DNA of 64,000 nucleotides from Dromiciops gliroides. Taxonomy: Eukaryota > Chordata > Mammalia > Microbiotheria > Microbiotheriidae. Below, in pieces: positions 58,144-64,000 of this stretch. The stretch is from assembly GCF_019393635.1 (NCBI RefSeq), contig NC_057862.1, positions 242,220,941 through 242,284,940 of the forward strand, given 5' to 3'. How positions within the stretch are numbered: the first letter of the stretch is position 1; every line of letters starts with the position of its first letter. Below the pieces are notes generated by a model, which saw only the letters and a program-made list of their open reading frames with translations, was not told the origin of the DNA and searched no databases. Both the position numbers and the translations under genes were made by a program.

Positions 58144-58424
58144 CCCTCTCCCCCGAGCAGGCAGAGGGACGGGTAGACGGAGGGAACCCTGCTTCTGCTC
58201 CTCCAGCCCTCCCACCCCCGCGCACCCTTCCACCTGGGAAGAGGCAGCTGTGTCTTGTTGCGATTCCATTCCTCTTTTCCCCTTAGAAAAGAGCAAAGGG
58301 CTGTGCTTTTCGCCACCTTCCAGTCTGTGTTTGCTTCATTTGAAAAGAGCCAAAGACAGAGCGGGGTTTTCTTCAGCTGCTTCTCTGGGACTGTCAGGTT
58401 ACCACAGCTAAGTTAGAGAGGTGA

Positions 58425-58449
58425 TTCCCCCCCCCCCACACACACACAC
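58425..58449 (+). repeat. C-run and (CA)n
   Basis: C12 followed by CACACACAC in the first intron. Confidence 0.9.
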
Positions 58450-60004
58450 CTCCCTTCTACCGGAGGATTTTGATCTAAAGGTTAATGCTTTGTGGTTAAT
58501 GACTAGTTTCATTATCGCCCCAGTTGTTTCCAGCATCCTTCCCTTCCACAACTTACTCTGCTGATTGCCCCAATTCCTGCTGATTCCTGCTATGGAGTTT
58601 CACCTAAAGTTGGGGGTTTCCTGTTGTCACAACCTGCAACTGCTTCCTCAGTGCTAGGGGCTCTGGCAGGGAACAGTACTCCTCTTCACCCCCCAACTTC
58701 CCCCGCCCCCACCCAGTTTTGAGTTATCTATCCAGTAGCAAAACAAGATCTTGTAGAGTGTTTTTTTTTTTTAAACGAGCATTTCTAATGAACTCAAAAC
58801 AGAAAATCTTGGTGCTCATAAGTAAGGCATAACTAAAATGCTGGGGGGCGGGGGGAGGGGTTGGGAAGTGGTGATGGTGGCGAATACCTATATAGTGAGG
58901 GAATAGAAGAAAAAATGTGCAGTATGAAGTAGCAACTCTACATGCTTCCAACACTACTCTGTTTGGAAATTGTATGATGCTGACCTTTGCTCTGTTTGGT
59001 AAGAGGGATAAAATGCTATTCCTATTCGGAGAACAGGATTGTTCCTAGTACACCGTATTGACAAATAACTTGTCGTGAATTTTCTTTATAGATTTCCCTC
59101 CTCCAACTTAATTAGATCATCCTGTAGTCTTTAACAGTTCAGTTTTTGCAAACTCCAGACAATCTCCAGCTCAGAAATGAACTATTTACTCATCTGTAAC
59201 TAGGAATAGCTGCTATCCCAAGTCAATATGAATGCTGAGTGTGTTTTTAAAAAAAGTAAACTTGATTTTTATAAAAAGCCAACCGACTCTTCCATCAGTG
59301 TGTGATCCGCTAGAGAACCTCACTGGCTTTTACCTTGTATCTTTTAAAATCTCAGAATCTTTTTAACCCCTCACTGCTATATGAGAATCATCTTCATAGC
59401 AGCGGGCTGGGTGTGAGAAAAAAGAAAATGGCAAGGCATGGAGAGACTTAATCACTCATCAGACATAGTGATTTCGTTTGAAGCCCCTTTATCATCGGGA
59501 GATCAGCGCTCTAGGCACTCTGCAAAGGAAAAGTGTTGTCTGTGTTGGGCTGTACCTTGTTTTTTATGACCAGATGTGTAACAGCAGCAGTTAAAATGTG
59601 GCAGATTAGACCCAGTGTGTGTCCTAAATCCTTGGCAGCAGGGATTTTCAAGGTTAGGGCAAGTAAGAGCTCTCTGTGTGACTTTTATGGATGTAGATGA
59701 GGATGCCTTTTAAATGAAGCCACTTGATTTGATATTAAAGCCCCTTAAACTGAGAGGTTGGGTGAGCAGGGGTGTTTCCTCCAACTAATTAAGAACAGCA
59801 AAGACTGGAGAAATAGACTAGAGAGCTCCCAAATAAAATAAAGATGCCAGCCTTCCCACCATGATCACCAAAATTAGTTTATCTAACAAATGGTTTGGGG
59901 GTGAAATCTTGTTTTGCATTTTTAGTTTTGTAAGTCATCTCCTCTCTTCATTTATTACTTAGAATTAAAACCCTCTTTTAAATTTTGTACTACTGTTTTT
60001 TTGT

Positions 60005-60085
60005 GTTTTGGTGATTTGCCCCAGTGCCTAATACCATGTTCTGTACACAGTAGGCTCTTAATAAATCATTGCTCAGTAAATGAAT
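60005..60085 (+). mobile_element. L2 3'-end fragment
   Basis: CCCAGTGCCTAATACCATG and GTAGGCTCTTAATAAATC. Confidence 0.6.
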
Positions 60086-60196
60086 TGGGCAATTGATGAA
60101 GCTCCCCCTCACTTCCCCCCAACCCCAGCTCCTTTAGTTCATCAATTCAATACAAGTGGTGGTACATAAACAATAAATTGAATAGGCTTCTGTGCC

Positions 60197-60198
<2 letters not shown>

Positions 60199-60262
<64 letters not shown>
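60199..60262 (+). repeat. (CA)n microsatellite
   Basis: About 32 uninterrupted CA units in the first intron. Confidence 0.97.
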
Positions 60263-60264
<2 letters not shown>

Positions 60265-60770
60265 CTAACCCCTCAAACATGTGAGCCAATGGTATATTTA
60301 GGATTGTATCAGGACTAAATCTTGTACTTGAGTTTGTGGTTGTCTTAAGTTATTTAATAGATTTTTAAACAAATTAAAATTATACCTCTTTAAAGGTCTT
60401 ATAGGCCAGACCTGACCCAGGTTGTTCTGGAAGTTCAGGTTGGAGACTGGAATAAAACGAGACATTTTTAGACCATCTAATAGTTACTAAAAGAAAATTT
60501 AATTAACCAAAGTATGGAAAGGATAGTTCAGGTAGATGCTGCCCCCTTTGTCTCTATAGAGAAATGTATTTAGTCAGCAGAATGTGATGGCTTACATGAC
60601 AGTGGGACTTCCACCAAGTCTGAGGGGCTCTGATTCTCTGTGGTCTGGCTTCTTTAATGCCCTTAGGCAACCAGGCAGCCATTTCAGTGGCTCAAGCCAT
60701 GGTTTCCTGGACCAATAGAGGCTCTAGGACAGCTTCCTTACCTTTTAGGGGAAAAAAAACCCAACTAGTA
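60263..60770. other. Unassigned intronic spacer
   Basis: No recognised repeat or exon. Confidence 0.3.
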
Positions 60771-60772
60771 CA

Positions 60773-61000
60773 GCTAAGATTTATATAGAACTTTAAGGTT
60801 TACAAAGTAGAGTATAAATATTCCCTCCTATAATCTTCACAACAGCTCTATGAGGTAATGCTACTGTTATCCTTATTTACAGATGAAGAAACCAAGGCAG
60901 GGGGAAGTTAAGTGACTTGCCCAGGGTCACACAGCTAGTAAGTTTCTGGGTTAGGATTTTAACTTGGGTCTTTCTGACTCAAAGCCCAGTATACTCTCAA
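60773..61000 (-). mobile_element. MIR
   Basis: GATTTATATAGAACTTTAAG, CTTCACAACAGCTCTATGAG, GTGACTTGCCCAGGGTCACA. Confidence 0.85.
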
Positions 61001-61416
61001 CATGGCAGGACCATGGTAGATATTGTACCTCTTACACCCTAGGTCCTAAAGCTCCCATATTGGGCAAGACTAACCTTTGGAAAATGAGAAGTTTAGCATG
61101 GAGAGCTCTGGAGAAACAAAAGGAAAAACCTACAACTAAAAGATAACTCCTCCCCCACAAAACCTCACACAAATTAAAAACAAGCAGTGGAAGGGGCCCC
61201 AGAAGAAATGGCAGAAGATGAAAGAGAACAAAGACCAGAAATCCTAGGTTTTACCTCTTCCTCTCAGGAAAGGACCAAGTCCCAGCTATTGAAGATCTGA
61301 CCTGTGTGGTGGGTGATAGGAAATCTTTGCAGTTCACAGTGGGTTTCTTGTTGTAGAGCAGTGATGAAGAACAGGAACGGCACCAGTCATATCAGAGCCA
61401 CAACACGTGTCTTTTT

Positions 61417-61560
61417 TTCTTTAAGTGGGGCAATGAGGGTTAAGTGACTTGCCCAGGGTCACACAGCTAGTAAGTATCAAGTGTCTGAGGCCGGATTTGA
61501 ACTCAGGTACTCCTGAATCCAGGGCTGGTGCTTTATCCACTGTGCCACCTAGCTGCCCCT
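61417..61560 (-). mobile_element. Short CORE-SINE with TSD
   Basis: AACACGTGTCTTTTT (61402-61416) and AACATGTGTCTTTTT (61561-61575), one difference. Confidence 0.95.
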
Positions 61561-63060
61561 AACATGTGTCTTTTTATCCCAGTCAACAGTTCTCATCATG
61601 GTTCACAGATTTCTGCAGTAAAAGAACTCTTTTTCATATAACTTGTCCCAGATCTGAGTTGATAGTGAGACTCCTGAATGGCCCTTCCGTCATTATTCGT
61701 TTGTCCACATCCCAAATTTCCCCTTCCCTGGGAGCTCTAACATATCAAAGATATCCATTCTTTGCCCATTTGGAGGCTTCTGCTGAGGGGCTGTCTATTA
61801 ATTCCACAAGGGCTAGGTAGAGACTCTCCCTGACCTTCATCCAGGGTCTCAGGTTTGCCACCAAGTTGGCTGAAGGATCTCCTTTCTTTCTTGTAAATTT
61901 GCAATGATCATGGTTATGCAGCTACCGCTTTGCCTTCCCATTTATTGTTAGAAACCAAAAAAGCTCACAATTGTACCCCATGGTCCCTGAAACCCTTTCT
62001 GAGCAGTTATGTGAACCATCCTGGAGGAAAGGGGATCTGCCAAATAAGTCATTTCCTCAGATAAAGCACCATCCCTGGAGTCAGGAGGACCTGAGTTCAA
62101 ATTCGGCCTCAGACACTTGACACTTATTAGCTGTGTGACCCTGGGCAAGTCACTTAACCCCAATTGCCTCACAAAAAAGTCATTTTCTCAGGTTGAATAG
62201 AACCCTCTGAAGAGTCTGGGACCTGGAGGCCCAGGAAATGGTGTAGGAGATGGAATAAGGAAGAGGATGAGATGATGTCTGAAGTCCTTATCTGGTCAAT
62301 CTTCCAGAAGCCAATGAATCAGAGAGACTTCTTCTTTCCTAGAGTATGTCAATTTGTGGAAGACATAGCCTACAAGATGTGGGGCATGGGGCCATGACAA
62401 ATAGGGACCTCATGATAAAATTGCTGTTTCAAGAGCCCATTCCAGGGCTAAACTCTGAAAGCAGGGTGGGAGTGGTCCAGGAAAGGTTAAACTCCAGGAG
62501 ATGTGATGCCCAATCACAGATGTCCATGAGGATGAAGTAGGTAACCTGATTAAAGGCAATGATCCAGGTGTGAAATATGACAAGGAAGAAAGATATGTTC
62601 TGTGAGAGCTTTGGTGGTAGCTGCCACAGTGACTGACTTGACTAGCACAATGATAGCATATGCTGAAAAGGGACAGACCTCTTGCCTTGAAATGAAGACA
62701 TAATCTGAAGGCAAGTGAGGGAAAACCATGTGGGATCATGCCATGCTAGTCTTTTGGAGAGGAGTAGAGGGGAGTACCATTGCTTCATTCTTAGGGGGAA
62801 TCATATGGTCCCACACCTTTCACAAGATAACATCATTGCCCCCATGTCCAAATTGACTTTGGCCCCAGTACCCAACCTCTAGGAGAGAGTATATGATATG
62901 TCTGATGAGCATTGATGTCCCACAAACAATTACGTGTTGGGGGAGGCAGCAGGATAATTTCTTCATTGGATATCTGACCCCGAAAAAGAGAACTTTAGAT
63001 TGTCCAGCTCTGTTCTTTCTAGGTTCCAAACCACTTGGCAAGTACAATGGCTACTATCAG
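61560..63060 (-). mobile_element. Decayed ERV-like relic, copy 2 (integrase region)
   Basis: Colinear with 8700-9830. Minus-strand frames near 62560-62700 carry the same broken integrase-like stretch (ALTEH, QVTYFI). Multiple stops and a SINE (62061-62178) interrupt it. It lies antisense in the first intron of the gene. Confidence 0.45.
62061..62178 (+). mobile_element. 5'-truncated short CORE-SINE with TSD
   Basis: Starts at ATAAAGCACCATCCCTGG, lacking the first 25-30 bases, yet is flanked by GTCATTTCCTCAG (62048-62060) and GTCATTTTCTCAG (62179-62191). Confidence 0.94.
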
Positions 63061-63203
63061 GAATCATTTTAGATGAAAATTCTATCTACCAGGTCCCTCA
63101 AAGCTCTCATATGTCAACCGTATGGCCCCACAGTTGCATCCCCTGTGAGAACGTGACTGGACACCTATTCTGTAGGTATCCCTCATTACCTAATTAATGG
63201 TGG

Positions 63204-63459
63204 GTCGCAGCTAGGCAGCATATTGGAAAGGGCACTGGGATTGGAATCAGAAAGACACAACTTCCTGAGTTCGAATCTGGCCTCAGACACTTATTGGCTG
63301 CGTGACCTTGGGCAAGTCACTTAATCCTATTTGCCTCTGTTTCCTCATCTGTAAAACAAACAGAAGAAGGAAATGGCAAACCACTCTAGTATCTTTGCCA
63401 AGAAAACCCCAAAATGGGGTTATGAAGAATTGCACATGACTGAAATGACCGAACAACAA
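63204..63459 (+). mobile_element. Long CORE-SINE
   Basis: GCAGCTAGGCAGCATATTGG head, complete 3' part ending GAACAACAA. Confidence 0.92.
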
Positions 63460-63725
63460 AAGCTGGGTGGTACTGTAGTTAAAGTGCTTACAGGAAGACC
63501 TGAGTTCAAATCCAGTTTCAGATACTTACTGACTGTATTACACTGGGTAAATTGCTTAACCTCTGTCTCAGTTTCCTCATCTACAAAATGGGGATAATAA
63601 TATTCTCATTATTGGGTGGTAATAATAACCCAATAAAAATTCTTGTAAGGATCAAATGAGATATTTATAAATTATTTAGCACAGTGCCTGGCACATAGCA
63701 GGCACTTAATAAATGCTTATTTTCC
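63460..63725 (+). mobile_element. MIR-tailed CORE-SINE
   Basis: Directly abuts the previous SINE: AAGCTGGGTGGTACTGTAG, core, then TTTAGCACAGTGCCTGGCAC and CTTAATAAATGC. Confidence 0.88.
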
Positions 63726-64000
63726 ACATTCTTTCCTTCTTCCCTTAATGGCCATTGAAGTCCACTTGAGCATGGCTCTGTAGTAGCAGAAAGTGCTCTT
63801 GGTGAACCAGGCAAAATATGGTATTCCTCAAGACCTGGGCCCTTATAGGAAGGGGCCCATTGGGAGAGGCAGGGTGTTGGGACTTAGATTAGAGGTCCCT
63901 GTCTTTGGCAGAGTTAAAACTTATTTTTGAAGGGCACTAACACAGAAGGAACTGGGTGAGATATTTACTGTCCCATTTCCATTTAACAAAAGAATCTTGT
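63726..64000. other. Unassigned intronic end of window
   Basis: No exon or repeat recognised. Confidence 0.3.

Larger units (their letters stand above)
58124..64000 (+). other. 5' part of a large first intron
   Basis: The intron starts at the GTAAGTG donor at 58124. The first 2 kb (58124-60170) is mostly unique, with a C/CA tract near 58425-58449 and no recognised exon. After that come a CA microsatellite, MIR, SINEs and an ERV-like relic. No acceptor followed by a convincing coding exon was seen, so the first intron probably extends past the window edge. Confidence 0.55.

Noticed and set aside
57778..58296. 172-codon minus-strand ORF over the CpG island
   Set aside because: GC-rich islands give long antisense frames by chance; the plus-strand exon explains the region.
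58124..58411. Reading the exon 1 frame through to 58411 as one protein
   Set aside because: The consensus donor at 58124 and loss of signal-like composition after it argue for splicing.
3802..62172. Recurrent peptide GLSDLPRVTQLVSVKCLRP in many ORFs, on both strands
   Set aside because: It is the antisense translation of the CORE-SINE; the sense strand gives another recurring peptide (PEFKSGLRHLTLTSCVTLG). Not a protein family.
1..64000. tRNA genes at the SINE heads
   Set aside because: The heads have tRNA-derived A/B-box remnants but no intact cloverleaf; they are SINE promoters.

Overview
The window is nuclear DNA from a mammal, and the repeats point to a marsupial, probably an Australian lineage. 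It is dense in tRNA-derived CORE-SINEs that open with GGGGCAGCTAGGTGG and carry the MIR-type core (GTGTGACCCTGGGCAAGTCAC). Many short copies still have perfect 12-16 bp target-site duplications (TSDs), so the family was recently active. Older layers are MIR, L2, L3/CR1, L1/HAL1-like elements, hAT-like and Tigger DNA transposons, LTRs and decayed ERV pol. CpG is depleted everywhere except one island. There is no operon, CRISPR array or other prokaryotic architecture, and nearly all the small ORFs are chance frames inside repeats.

Layout. 1-8 kb: a unique block near 1.4-2.1 kb, then a multi-level nest in which an old SINE (2285-5985) is split by a short SINE and a 3.3 kb ORF1-only LINE (HAL1-like, minus strand). 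8.5-11.6 kb: ERV-derived sequence and an LTR. 11.8-16.4 kb: SINEs, L2, an unnamed repeat, a long TATC microsatellite and an inverted repeat. 16.4-18.6 kb: repeat-poor sequence that looks like candidate regulatory DNA. 18.6-26.6 kb: L2, a second HAL1-like element, a hAT relic and an inverted copy of the same LTR. 26.6-39.3 kb: mixed unique and decayed sequence with several L1 3' ends. 39.5-39.8 kb: a 300 bp GAA-rich purine tract. 40-57 kb: L2, MIR, hAT, L3/CR1, a Tigger relic and nested SINEs.

The only gene I can support is at the right end. A CpG island (about 57.36-58.14 kb) holds an inverted CCAAT box, GC boxes and a TATA-like element, then a short exon with an ATG at 58025. That exon encodes a 33-residue signal-peptide-like N-terminus and ends at a strong phase-0 splice donor after 58123. 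The rest (58124-64000) is read as the start of a large first intron. I do not recognise the gene. The 57 kb upstream reads as intergenic, possibly with enhancers. I found no evidence for a wholly new biological system; the notable points are transposon nesting, an ORF1-only LINE family, paired ERV and LTR relics, unusual purine and inverted repeats, and an overlapping uORF in the 5'UTR.
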